Part shown: positions 8,879-17,062 of the stretch, piece by piece
Layout: the number at the start of each line of letters is the position of its first letter
Numbering within the stretch: position 1 is the stretch's first letter
The notes under the pieces: generated by a model
What the model was told of the DNA's origin: nothing
The model's database searches: none
The model's input: the letters and a program-made list of their open reading frames with translations, nothing else
Assembly: GCA_030041255.1 (NCBI GenBank)
Contig: JASHOF010000154.1
Span: forward strand, 1-53,459
From: Acetobacteraceae bacterium
GTDB taxonomy: Bacteria; Pseudomonadota; Alphaproteobacteria; Acetobacterales; Acetobacteraceae
Direction: 5' to 3'
DNA: 53,459 bases
Made by a program: the position numbers and the translations under genes

Positions 8879-9078
8879 CGGGCGCACGGCGCATAGTGTG
8901 GAGAATGTTCGGCTCCAGGGCGGATGACGGCGCGAAGCCGCGGGACATTTCGCTTCATCATATAGGCATGCTCCGGCCGGCCGGCGTCACCCCGATTCTG
9001 ACGCCTGCTTTAACCCTTCGGCAAGGTCGCCCGGGCCTTGATAGGACGCTGCTGCCCGCGGCCCCTGGAAGGCGAACG

Positions 9079-9249
9079 ATGGACGCGCTTCTGACCGTTT
9101 CACGCACATTTGTTGGCGATCGCCGGGCCGTTACAGCTCTGGAATATGCGCTGATCGCCTCGGTGACGATCGCCGCGATGGCGGTCGCGGTGCCCATCAT
9201 CGGCACGCGCCTCCTGGGCATATTCAGCAATCTCGCAGCCAGCTTCTGA
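9079..9249 (+). CDS. flp: Flp/Fap-family Tad pilin, copy 1
   Basis: This 56-residue type IVb pilin precursor is the structural subunit of the Tad pilus. The leader is followed by the signature TALEY with the invariant Glu(+5)-Tyr(+6) pair and a hydrophobic helix (ALIASVTIAAMAVAVPIIG). GGAAGG precedes ATG 9079 at good spacing. The residue before the expected cleavage point is Ala (DRRA^VTALEY) rather than the usual Gly. It is the first gene of the Tad locus, separated by 285 bp from a second pilin gene. Confidence 0.85.
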   Translation: MDALLTVSRTFVGDRRAVTALEYALIASVTIAAMAVAVPIIGTRLLGIFSNLAASF

Positions 9250-9534
9250 TACCGTAGCCACACCCGGGGGCCGGTCTTCGCGACCATGCGCCGCCGGGAG
9301 TGGCCGTGCCTCAATGGCCGGCACGAATGCCGGATACGAAACCTGGTTCCGGGCCGGGCGAAGATGCTCGAGCGCTTAACGTTTTGGCAAGCGGTTCCGT
9401 GATTTCCTGGGGAAGACGAGGTCTCGCGCTCTCGGTGCGCCAAACCTTTCGGAGAAAATTCCGGGTGTTCGTCACGCAACCTCTCATGGACCGCCGGCCC
9501 TCGCGCCGTGCGGAGGAAAACAGGAACCGGAATC

Positions 9535-9705
9535 ATGATCCCGTATCTGATGACGTGGCTCGCGTTGAAGACCGATCGGCGCGCCGTCACCGCGCTCGAG
9601 TATGGAATGATTGCGGCGCTGATCGCGGCCGTGATCGTCGGCACGGTGGCGACGCTGGGTACCCAACTCGAAAACGCGTTTTCGACCGTCTCCAACGCGC
9701 TCTGA
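9535..9705 (+). CDS. flp: Flp/Fap-family Tad pilin, copy 2
   Basis: This second 56-residue pilin precursor shares the segment DRRAVTALEY with copy 1 but has a different helix (GMIAALIAAVIVGTVATLG) and C-terminus. ATG 9535 is chosen over a GTG at 9508 because it gives the same precursor length as copy 1, and a GGAGGAAAACAGGAA stretch precedes it. As in copy 1, Ala replaces Gly at -1 of the predicted CpaA cleavage site. A hairpin (9742-9765) follows before cpaA and may keep pilin transcripts more abundant than the machinery transcripts. Confidence 0.87.
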   Translation: MIPYLMTWLALKTDRRAVTALEYGMIAALIAAVIVGTVATLGTQLENAFSTVSNAL

Positions 9706-9741
9706 CCGATCGGCCCGGTAGGCCGGCCGCCGGCGCCGGCA

Positions 9742-9765
9742 GGGCACGCCTGACAGGGCGTGTCC
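9742..9765 (+). terminator. Hairpin between pilin and cpaA (attenuating terminator?)
   Basis: GGGCACGCC (9742-9750) pairs with GGCGTGTCC (9757-9765), nine pairs with one G-U, across a 6-nt loop. There is no U tract, so a full intrinsic terminator is doubtful. Partial termination or mRNA 3'-end stabilisation after the pilin gene is plausible. Confidence 0.35.
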
Positions 9766-9820
9766 GCCTGCACCGGTCCGGCATGTCGGCCCAGCAGCCT
9801 CACCCAAAACGGGTGGCCTG

Positions 9821-10387
9821 ATGCTGCACCATTTTCCGCAGTTCGCCGCGGCCTCACTCACGGCTGCAAGCGTGGTGCTGCTGCTCGCGGCCACCGCGAC
9901 CGACCTCGCCTTCCGCCGGGTGCCGAACATGGTCTCCGCCTTGTTGACGATCAGCGGCCTCATCCTCCGGGCCCTGTCAGGTTCCCTGGCGAGCGGCCTG
10001 ATCGCGGCGCTGGCGGTGTTTGCGATGGCGGCCTTCTGCTGGCGGCGCGGCTGGCTCGGCGGCGGCGACGTCAAGCTCCTGGCGGCGGCAACCCTTTCGC
10101 TGCCGCCGCTGCTCACGCCCTCGTTCCTGCTTGCCGTGGCGCTGGCCGGTGGTGCGCTGGCGCTCCTTTACCTGGCTCTTTCGCTGCTGCTGCGAGGGAG
10201 CAGTGCCAGCATGCGAGAAGCCGGACTTCCGGCGCTGCCGCCCGAAGCGTTGCCCGGGCGCGCCGGGATGATGCGATTTTTCCAGCGCCTGCTTCGCATC
10301 GAGCGGTGGCGGATCCGGCAGCGGGGCTCTCTTCCGTATGCCGCAGCGATTGCCGCGGGCGCCTTCTTCGTCCTGATCAAGCAATGA
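9821..10387 (+). CDS. cpaA: CpaA/TadV prepilin peptidase
   Basis: This 188-residue inner-membrane aspartic peptidase should cleave the Flp leaders. The two catalytic Asp motifs of the type IV prepilin peptidase family are present: ATDLAFRRVPN early and GGGDVKLLAAA in the middle. It has several hydrophobic helices and lacks the methyltransferase domain of PilD-type enzymes, as is normal for CpaA. An extra loop of about 50 residues (SSASMREAGLPALPPEALPG and following) lies before the last helix. It sits directly after the pilins and seven bases before cpaB. Confidence 0.9.
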   Translation: MLHHFPQFAAASLTAASVVLLLAATATDLAFRRVPNMVSALLTISGLILRALSGSLASGLIAALAVFAMAAFCWRRGWLGGGDVKLLAAATLSLPPLLTPSFLLAVALAGGALALLYLALSLLLRGSSASMREAGLPALPPEALPGRAGMMRFFQRLLRIERWRIRQRGSLPYAAAIAAGAFFVLIKQ

Positions 10388-10394
10388 GGTTGCC

Positions 10395-11243
10395 ATGGCC
10401 ATGCGCGTCGCCCTCTTCGCTCTCATGGCACTCGGGCTGGCCGGCTTCGGCACCGTGGCCTGGATCGCCACCCGGACCCCGGCGCATCACGTGGTGGTGG
10501 CCGCTCCGCCGCAGAAAGTTGCCGTTCTGGTGGCAGCGCATCCGCTGAAGCCCGGAGCGCTTCTGCAGCCGGGCGATCTTGCTTCGGAGAGCGTGCTCTC
10601 CACCGCGGTGCCGCCCGGCGGCACCGCGGATTCGCCAACCGAACGGGCCGGCCTGATCGGCGCCATGATCCGCCGTCCGATGGTGAAAGGCCAACCGATC
10701 CTGCCGTTCGACGTGATGCGCCCGGGTGATCATGGCTTCCTGGCGGCCGTGCTCGCCCCCGGGATGCGTGCGGTGACCGTCGGGATCGATGCCATCAGCG
10801 GCAGCGCCGGCCTGATCTGGCCGGGAGACCAGGTCGACCTCGTGCTGACCCAGCAGATCTCCGACAACAACCTCCCGCTCGGCGAGCGTCTCGCCGCCGA
10901 AACGGTACTCACCAATGTCCGCGTGATCGCGATCGACCAGCGTCTCATGCAGGGCGAAGATCCGAACGGGCTGCACGCCGTCACCAACCTCGGCCGCACG
11001 GCCACCCTCGAGGTGACGCCCCTCGAGGCCGAACAGGTGGCGGTTGCATCGCGGCTCGGCCAACTCTCCCTGGTGGTGCGCTCGGCCGACCATCCCACGA
11101 AGCAGGCGGAGAGCGATCCCCCGGCGATCGCCTGGGCGGGCGAAGTGTCGCCCGCGCTCCAGGTGGCGACCCCGACCCAGGGCCCGGCCAAGACACTCGA
11201 TCTGTTCCGAGGCGCGGCGAACGTCGAGAAGGTGCATTTCTGA
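10395..11243 (+). CDS. cpaB: CpaB/RcpC Tad pilus assembly protein
   Basis: This 282-residue protein has one N-terminal transmembrane helix (LFALMALGLAGFGTVAWIA) and a periplasmic SAF domain (VAVLVAAHPLKPGALLQPGD). The RcpC/CpaB core contains AVTVGIDAISGSAGLIWPGD and the typical VDLVLTQ segment. The family works with the outer-membrane secretin in gating the pilus pore. ATG 10395 is preceded by AGG seven bases away. The stop overlaps the cpaC start (TGATG), so translation is coupled. Confidence 0.9.
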   Translation: MAMRVALFALMALGLAGFGTVAWIATRTPAHHVVVAAPPQKVAVLVAAHPLKPGALLQPGDLASESVLSTAVPPGGTADSPTERAGLIGAMIRRPMVKGQPILPFDVMRPGDHGFLAAVLAPGMRAVTVGIDAISGSAGLIWPGDQVDLVLTQQISDNNLPLGERLAAETVLTNVRVIAIDQRLMQGEDPNGLHAVTNLGRTATLEVTPLEAEQVAVASRLGQLSLVVRSADHPTKQAESDPPAIAWAGEVSPALQVATPTQGPAKTLDLFRGAANVEKVHF

Positions 11244-14029
11244 TGCGCCCTCGTCCGATGCGCGTAAGCGCAGCGCTTGCGTTCGCACTCTGTTCGACAG
11301 TCGCGCTCGCAGGGGCGGCGATCGGCCAGCCCGCGCCAGGAGAAAGCCGAATCGTCGTTGCGGCATCCGGAGACGACTGGATCAGCGTGGCCGACGCTTC
11401 CGGGCATGTGATTCTCGGCCGGCTTCTGCACGCGGGCGACAAGCTCGCTCTGCCGGAGGGACCGGGGTTCAGCTTCACAGCCGGCAACGCCGCGGCAACG
11501 ACCCTGCTGGTCGATGGCCGGGCGGCGGCACCGCTCGGAGCTGAGCACGAGGTCGTCAGCAACCAGCCGCTGGAGGCGGCGCTGATCGAAGCCGGGCGCC
11601 TGCCGGCGCAACGCGCGGCTGCTCGTACGGCCGCCGCGGTCCCCAATGCCGCAACGATCGCGACCAGCACCGCGCCGCAGCCGGTATCTCAGCCTGCCGC
11701 CCCTCCGGATGCAGGCAATAGCCCCATGAGCCGAATCGTTGTCGCCGCTTCCGGGGACGATTGGGTCAGCGTCTCGGATGCAACCGGGCGCCTGATTCTC
11801 GGCCGGCTTCTGCACCAGGGCGACCAGCTCGCGCTCCCGGAAGGGTCGGGGCTCGTCTTCACAGCCGGCAACGCTGCCGCAACGACTCTGCTGGTCGATG
11901 GCCACGCCGCCCCGCCGCTCGGGGCGGAAGGCGAGGTCGTCAGCAACCAGCCGCTGGAGGCGGCGCTGATCGAAGCCGGGCGCCTGCCGACGCAACGTGC
12001 GGCTGCTCGCACGGCCGAAGCGGGTCCAGGCGCGGCCGGCACGGTGACGATTCCTGTACCACAACGGAACGAGACGGTCGCCGAGCCCCTTCACAAGGTT
12101 GCCTCGGCGGTCGCCGAGCCGCCGCCGGCAGAGCAGCCTCCCGCGATTGCCGAGCCAGGCCACGCGGCCCCCAGCCGGATCGTCGTCGCCGCCTCGGGCG
12201 ATGACTGGATCAGTGTCGCAGACGCTTCGGGACGCGTGATTCTCAGCCGGCTGCTGCACAAGGGCGACCATCTGGCGCTCCCGGAAGGTTCGGGGCTTGT
12301 CTTCACCGCCGGCAATGCCGCGGCAACGACCTTGCTGGTCGATGGCCAGCCGGCCGCACCGCTCGGGGCGGAAGGCGAGGTCGTCAGCAACCAGCCGCTG
12401 GAGGCAGCGCTGATCGAAGCCGGGCGCCTGCCGGCGCAGCGTGCAGCGGCTCGCGGAACGGCAACCGGGATCGCCGTAGCCGCCGCGCCCGCCGCGAGCG
12501 CGGCGATGACCGCTCCCCTCGCTGCGATGACTCCGACCACGGCAAGCACGCCCCGGCACGCCGCTTCTCTGCGGCCGGTCGCCATGGTCGTTCCCGTCGA
12601 ATCGCCCGATTTAAGCGAGCCTGCCGCGCCGCCGGCTGTCGAGCCTTTCAAGCCGGCCGGCGTGCAGCGCCGTGCACCTGTCGCCGGGCCGCTGGCGACA
12701 GCCGCACCTCCCACCGCGATCGCGTCAACAGATCCCGGTTCGATCGGTAACACGCTCGCGCTGAGATCCGGGGCGGGCCAGGTCGTCTCGCTCGCGGTGC
12801 CGGCAGCCAGCGTGTTCACCGCGGATCCGAAAGTGGCCGACGTGCGCCCGGCCAGCCCGACGAGCCTGTTCGTGCTCGGCGTCGCACCCGGGGAAACCAC
12901 GATAGCCGCCCTCGACCAGGCCGGTCACCCGATCGCCCAATATCGCGTGATCGTCACGCCATCGGCCTTCGGGCCGGATGCCGCCGCCGCCGCCATCAGC
13001 CGCCTCGTGCCGGGCGCAGAGGTCAGCCTGAGCGCGCTGCCCGATGGGCTCACGGTCTCCGGAACCGTCGCCAACGCGGCCGATGCCGCCGAGATCATGG
13101 CGCTGGTCAGCGGCTTCGCCGGTCCGAAACAGACCGTGCGCGACGAGCTCAACGTGCTCTCGAACGTGCAGGTTTCATTGCAGGTGCGGGTGGCAGAGAT
13201 GGACCGCACGATCACGCGCGAACTCGGCGTCAACTGGCAGGATCTTGGCACGACCGGCGGCAAGATCACCGCCAACTTCATGGCGCCCAGCGCGCTCGCA
13301 TTCCTGAACGACGCGCAGAACACGTTCAACTTCTCGTACCAAAGCGGGAACACGAACGTAAACGCGATCATCGACGCGCTGGCCCAGGACCAGCTCGCGC
13401 GCCTGCTCGCCGAACCGAACCTGACCGCCATGAGCGGCCAGACGGCGAGCTTCCTGGTCGGCGGCGAATTCCCGATTCCCATCTCGCTGCAGAACGGCGA
13501 AATCTCCGTCCAGTTCCAGCCCTACGGCGTCTCGCTTTCGTTCATCCCGACCGTGCTGGCGGACAATCGCATCAATCTGCGCGTCCGCCCGGAGGTGAGC
13601 CAACTGACCACCCAGGGCGCGGTGCAGCTCAGCGAAGGCAATTCGACGATCCAGATTCCCGCCCTTCTCGTCCGCCGTGCCGAGACCACGGTCGAGCTGG
13701 GCAGCGGCCAGAGCTTCGCGATTGCCGGGCTGTTGCAGGACCAGGGGACGCAGGTGGACCAGGGCCTGCCGGGCCTGAACGAAATCCCGATCATCGGTGC
13801 GCTCTTCAACTCCAACAGTTTTCAGCGTGAGGAGACCGAACTCGTCATCGTCGTGACGCCCTATATCGTGCGCCCGGTCAGCCGCCCGTCCCTCTTGAGG
13901 TTGCCGACCGACAACTGGTCTCCGCCCTCGGATCTCGATCGGATTCTGTTCCATCGCCAACAGGCTCTCGGCACCGGGGCCACGCCGGTTGCCCGGATCC
14001 CGGGGGATGCCGGGTTCATCGCGCAATGA
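11243..14029 (+). CDS. cpaC: CpaC/RcpA secretin with three tandem RodZ-C-terminal-type domains
   Basis: At 928 residues this is about twice the usual CpaC length. A signal peptide (about 1-28) is followed by three copies of a 94-residue unit (35-128, 163-256, 311-404). Each reads SRIVVAASGDDW(I/V)SV(A/S)DA ... LLVDG ... PLGAE ... VSNQPLEAALIEAGRLP, the pattern of the DUF4115 domain at the C-terminus of RodZ. A Pro/Ala-rich linker (405-495) leads into the normal CpaC parts: a pilus N-domain (about 500-570, SVFTADPKVADVRP), a BON-like region (590-630) and the secretin pore (about 640-880, GVNWQDLG to ETELVIVVTPYIVRP). The secretin should be functional. The role of the added periplasmic modules is unknown; envelope or peptidoglycan anchoring is a guess. 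Confidence 0.92.
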   Translation: MRPRPMRVSAALAFALCSTVALAGAAIGQPAPGESRIVVAASGDDWISVADASGHVILGRLLHAGDKLALPEGPGFSFTAGNAAATTLLVDGRAAAPLGAEHEVVSNQPLEAALIEAGRLPAQRAAARTAAAVPNAATIATSTAPQPVSQPAAPPDAGNSPMSRIVVAASGDDWVSVSDATGRLILGRLLHQGDQLALPEGSGLVFTAGNAAATTLLVDGHAAPPLGAEGEVVSNQPLEAALIEAGRLPTQRAAARTAEAGPGAAGTVTIPVPQRNETVAEPLHKVASAVAEPPPAEQPPAIAEPGHAAPSRIVVAASGDDWISVADASGRVILSRLLHKGDHLALPEGSGLVFTAGNAAATTLLVDGQPAAPLGAEGEVVSNQPLEAALIEAGRLPAQRAAARGTATGIAVAAAPAASAAMTAPLAAMTPTTASTPRHAASLRPVAMVVPVESPDLSEPAAPPAVEPFKPAGVQRRAPVAGPLATAAPPTAIASTDPGSIGNTLALRSGAGQVVSLAVPAASVFTADPKVADVRPASPTSLFVLGVAPGETTIAALDQAGHPIAQYRVIVTPSAFGPDAAAAAISRLVPGAEVSLSALPDGLTVSGTVANAADAAEIMALVSGFAGPKQTVRDELNVLSNVQVSLQVRVAEMDRTITRELGVNWQDLGTTGGKITANFMAPSALAFLNDAQNTFNFSYQSGNTNVNAIIDALAQDQLARLLAEPNLTAMSGQTASFLVGGEFPIPISLQNGEISVQFQPYGVSLSFIPTVLADNRINLRVRPEVSQLTTQGAVQLSEGNSTIQIPALLVRRAETTVELGSGQSFAIAGLLQDQGTQVDQGLPGLNEIPIIGALFNSNSFQREETELVIVVTPYIVRPVSRPSLLRLPTDNWSPPSDLDRILFHRQQALGTGATPVARIPGDAGFIAQ
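11345..12454 (+). repeat. Three in-frame tandem repeats in cpaC
   Basis: Repeat units of 282 bp lie at 11345-11626, 11729-12010 and 12173-12454, separated by non-repeated Ala/Pro-coding linkers. The 3' part of each unit, beginning GAGGTCGTCAGCAACCAGCC, is almost identical in DNA between copies, whereas the 5' parts have drifted at third positions. That suggests recent duplication or gene conversion within the gene. Confidence 0.9.
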
Positions 14030-14040
14030 GGGGAACGAAC

Positions 14041-14394
14041 GTGCGCATTCTTCGCCTGTCTCTGGCGCTGCCGATCCTGCTCGCGGCATCCGGCTGCACG
14101 ACGGTGCAGGACCCCATGATGCGCGAGGGCACATGGCATCCCACGGATGTCAACGCGGCCAACCTGGCAGCCATGGTCGCCAACCCACATGATCTCGTCG
14201 AGGGTGAGCAGGCATCCGGCACGACCGGCCCTGAGGCCGTGCTGCCGGTGGCGCGGCTCAGGGCAGACAAGGTCAAGCCGCTGCCGAACAATTCCATCGT
14301 GCAGATCGGTGGCACGACAACCAACAACAGCAGCTCGGGCGGCGACTCCGGCGGCGACTCCGGCGGCAGCGCATTGTCCGGGAGTGGCGACTGA
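14041..14394 (+). CDS. cpaD: Short CpaD-like pilus lipoprotein
   Basis: The 117-residue protein has a lipoprotein-type signal ending LLAASGC, which would give lipidated Cys and outer-membrane anchoring. The segment NAANLAAMVANPHDLVEG matches the C-terminal motif of CpaD pilus-assembly lipoproteins. Most of the usual CpaD N-terminal half is missing and the C-terminus is a low-complexity Asn/Ser/Gly/Asp tail. GTG 14041 is preferred because AGGGG lies seven bases upstream; an ATG at 14026 overlaps the cpaC stop. The stop overlaps the cpaE start by one base. Position and motif support CpaD, but it is a minimal version. Confidence 0.65.
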   Translation: MRILRLSLALPILLAASGCTTVQDPMMREGTWHPTDVNAANLAAMVANPHDLVEGEQASGTTGPEAVLPVARLRADKVKPLPNNSIVQIGGTTTNNSSSGGDSGGDSGGSALSGSGD

Positions 14395-15653
14395 TGCCCG
14401 ACGATGGCGTCCTGTCCGCGAGATCTCCCGCCGAGGCCGGGGCCAGGGGCGAGCGCACGGCGATTCTTGCGTTCGTCGCCGACGCGGAGTCGGAGACGGT
14501 GCTGCGCGAGGCGATCGTCGAAGCACTGCCGCAGGGTATGGAGGTGCGGCGGGGCAACATCCGCACCGCGATCTCGGTGCTCTCGCGAACGGCCACTCCG
14601 AGGGTTCTGATCGTCGATGTCAGCGGCGAGGAGCAGCCGCTCACCGCGCTCGGTGATCTTTCCCAGGTGGTCGAGCCGGACGTGCGCGTGCTGGTGATCG
14701 GGGACCTGGAAGACGTCAACTTCTACCGGCACATCACGCGCGGGCTCGGCGCGCTCGAGTATCTCTACAAGCCGCTCTCGCGCGACATGGTCGCGCGGCA
14801 CTTCCGCCCCTTCATCGTCGACGAGAAGAATGCGTCCGAGGCCGTGCTCGGGGGGCGCATCGTCACCGTCACCGGGGTCCGGGGCGGGGTCGGGGCCACC
14901 ACCATTGCCGCCAACCTTGCCTGGCATTTCGGCTTTGCGGCGCGCCGGCACACCGTCTTGTTCGACCCGGATCTCTATTGCGGAAGTGCGGCGCTGCTTC
15001 TCAATGCCAAGACCGGCAGCGGTTTGCGCACGGCGCTCGAATCACCGCAACGGATCGACGAACTGTTCGTCGAGCGCGCCACCCAGCCGGTCACCGAGCG
15101 GCTGCAAGTACTGGCGGGCGAGGAGAAGCTTTCCGACTCCCTGACCTACGCGCCCGATGCGGCGGCGAAACTCCTGGAGGCGCTCAGGCGGCGCTACAAT
15201 TTCGTTGTCGCCGACGTACCATTCCTGCCGCTGGCACTCAACCGCGACCTCCTGGATCTCGCGCATCAACGCGTGCTGGTGCTCGACCCCACGCTGGCGG
15301 CGGTACGGGATACCTTGCGCCTGCTTGCCCTGCCGCCCGGGCCGGCACAGCCACGCCGTGCCGTCGTGGTCCTGAACCGGGCAGGCCGTCCGGGCGGCCT
15401 CACGAACCGCGAAATCGAGGACGCGCTGAAGATGAAGCCCGACGTGACGATGCCGGACCTGCCGCGCGTGGTGGGGACGGCAGCCAGCATGGGCGAACCG
15501 GCGGTCGCGGCGCGCGGGCCGTTTCGTGCGGGCATCATAGAACTGGCACGCGAGGTGGCGTTCGTCAGGCTGCTCGATTCCTCGGCCGGAGCCGGCAGCA
15601 CCGAGCTTCTCGAGCCGCGCCGGCGGCGGCGATTCTTCGGGCTGTTCGGATGA
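14394..15653 (+). CDS. cpaE: CpaE/TadZ-type pilus localisation ATPase
   Basis: This is a 419-residue ParA/MinD-like protein with an N-terminal atypical receiver domain (about 20-140, LAFVADAESETVLREAI to LEYLYKPLSRDMVARHF). The ATPase domain starts at TVTGVRGGVGATTIAANLA, where the deviant Walker A GGVGATT lies near residue 163. TadZ/CpaE proteins place the Tad machine at a cell pole or site. The C-terminus ends in a basic cluster (RRRRRFFGLFG). It is coupled to both neighbours by overlapping start and stop codons. Confidence 0.9.
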   Translation: MPDDGVLSARSPAEAGARGERTAILAFVADAESETVLREAIVEALPQGMEVRRGNIRTAISVLSRTATPRVLIVDVSGEEQPLTALGDLSQVVEPDVRVLVIGDLEDVNFYRHITRGLGALEYLYKPLSRDMVARHFRPFIVDEKNASEAVLGGRIVTVTGVRGGVGATTIAANLAWHFGFAARRHTVLFDPDLYCGSAALLLNAKTGSGLRTALESPQRIDELFVERATQPVTERLQVLAGEEKLSDSLTYAPDAAAKLLEALRRRYNFVVADVPFLPLALNRDLLDLAHQRVLVLDPTLAAVRDTLRLLALPPGPAQPRRAVVVLNRAGRPGGLTNREIEDALKMKPDVTMPDLPRVVGTAASMGEPAVAARGPFRAGIIELAREVAFVRLLDSSAGAGSTELLEPRRRRRFFGLFG

Positions 15654-17062
15654 GCCAGGCCCAGTCCTCCGGATTCGGCCGCCGCACGGCCCGCCGGGAG
15701 GAGGCGCCCGAGGCGGCGCACCCTGCGCCGCCGCCCGATCCGTCCGATCCCCCCCTGCCCGCTTCGGTGGTATCGACCACGGCATCCCCCCGCCCCTCAT
15801 CCAGCGAAGCGATCGCCGAACTGCGACGGGTCTGTCTCTCGCGCCTCGATCCGGTGGCCGCCGCGGCGACTCAGGCGGATCGCCTGACCGATGAGATCGA
15901 ACGGATGATCGCCGAGATCGCGACCGACCGGCGGGTGCAGCTCAATGCCCGGGAACAACGCGCATTGGCCGGGGAACTGGTCAATGACATGCTGGGGTTG
16001 GGTCCGCTCGAGCCATTGCTCGCCGACGACTCCATCAACGACATCATGGTCAACGGCCCGGAGCGCGTCTTCATCGAGCGCCGCGGCAAGCTGGAGCAGA
16101 CGACCGTGCGCTTCCGGGATTCGCAGCACGTGACCAATGTCTGCCAGCGCATCGCCGCCGCCGTCGGGCGAAGGGTGGACGAGTCGAGCCCGATGGTCGA
16201 TGCGCGGTTGAAGGACGGCTCGCGCGTCAATATCGTGCTGCCGCCGCTGGCGCTCGACGGGCCGAGCATCTCGATCCGCAAATTCGCACGCAAGGTGATC
16301 GACTTCGCCCGCCTGATCGAGATCGGCTCGCTCACCGCGCCGGTTGCACGGGTGCTCGAGATCGCTGCGCGCTGCCGGCTCAATGTCATCATCTCCGGCG
16401 GCACGGGCTCGGGCAAGACCACGCTGATGAATGCCATGTCGCGGCTGATCGACGCGACCGAGCGGATCGTCACCATCGAGGATGCCGCGGAACTGCAACT
16501 GCAGCAGCCGCACGTGGTGCGGCTGGAAACCCGGCCGGCAAGTCTCGAGGGGCGCGGCGAGGTGACGCAGCGTGACCTGGTACGCAACGCACTCCGCATG
16601 CGGCCCGACCGGATCATCGTCGGCGAGGTACGCGCCGGGGAAGCCTTCGACATGTTGCAGGCGATGAACACCGGCCACGACGGGAGCTTTTCCACCGTTC
16701 ACGCCAACAGCACGCGCGATGCCCTGACCCGCATCGAGAACATGGTGCAGATGGGCAACATGGGACTGCCCGAAAAGGCGATCCGGGCCCAGATCGTCGG
16801 CGCCGTCGATCTCATCGTGCAGGTGGAACGGCAGCGCGACGGGATGCGCCGCATCATCCAGGTGACCGAGATCTGCGGCCTGGAAGGCGAGGTCGTGACG
16901 ATGAACGACTTCTTCATCTACGAAGTGCTGGGCGAATCGAGCGCCGGCCGCCTGCACGGACGCTACAAGACCAGCCGCGTGCGGCCGGGCTTCTCGCAGA
17001 AGCTCGCCTATTTCGGCCTCGATCGCGCGTGGCTCGCGGCCCTCGACGAGGCGGAACGGTGA
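15650..17062 (+). CDS. cpaF: CpaF/TadA pilus assembly ATPase
   Basis: This 470-residue secretion ATPase powers Flp pilus assembly. ATG 15650 overlaps the cpaE stop (ATGA); the open frame extends further upstream but overlaps cpaE. A Pro-rich N-terminal tail of about 50 residues is followed by an N-domain with SINDIMVNGPERVFIERRGK. Walker A GGTGSGKTT lies near residue 250, the Asp box region is RMRPDRIIVGEVRAGEAFD, and the His box is GSFSTVHANS. All core motifs are intact. The stop overlaps the GTG start of tadB. Confidence 0.95.
   Translation: MSQAQSSGFGRRTARREEAPEAAHPAPPPDPSDPPLPASVVSTTASPRPSSSEAIAELRRVCLSRLDPVAAAATQADRLTDEIERMIAEIATDRRVQLNAREQRALAGELVNDMLGLGPLEPLLADDSINDIMVNGPERVFIERRGKLEQTTVRFRDSQHVTNVCQRIAAAVGRRVDESSPMVDARLKDGSRVNIVLPPLALDGPSISIRKFARKVIDFARLIEIGSLTAPVARVLEIAARCRLNVIISGGTGSGKTTLMNAMSRLIDATERIVTIEDAAELQLQQPHVVRLETRPASLEGRGEVTQRDLVRNALRMRPDRIIVGEVRAGEAFDMLQAMNTGHDGSFSTVHANSTRDALTRIENMVQMGNMGLPEKAIRAQIVGAVDLIVQVERQRDGMRRIIQVTEICGLEGEVVTMNDFFIYEVLGESSAGRLHGRYKTSRVRPGFSQKLAYFGLDRAWLAALDEAER

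Noticed and set aside
5300-8896. Long open frames on the plus strand (5300-6994 and 7007-8896)
   Set aside because: They lie antisense to lhr, have low-complexity Arg/Gly/Ala-rich translations without domains, and arise from GC-rich third-position bias.
11345-12454. CRISPR-like or satellite repeat array
   Set aside because: Units are 282 bp, in frame and translated as protein domains; no short direct repeats with unique spacers occur anywhere in the window.
10730-12559. 609-codon minus-strand frame opposite cpaB/cpaC
   Set aside because: It is antisense to clearly coding cpaC repeats and merely mirrors their threefold structure; no family features.
14978-15649. Long N-terminal extension of CpaF
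   Set aside because: The frame is open upstream of 15650 but overlaps cpaE in another frame and is low complexity; the ATGA overlap gives the proper start.
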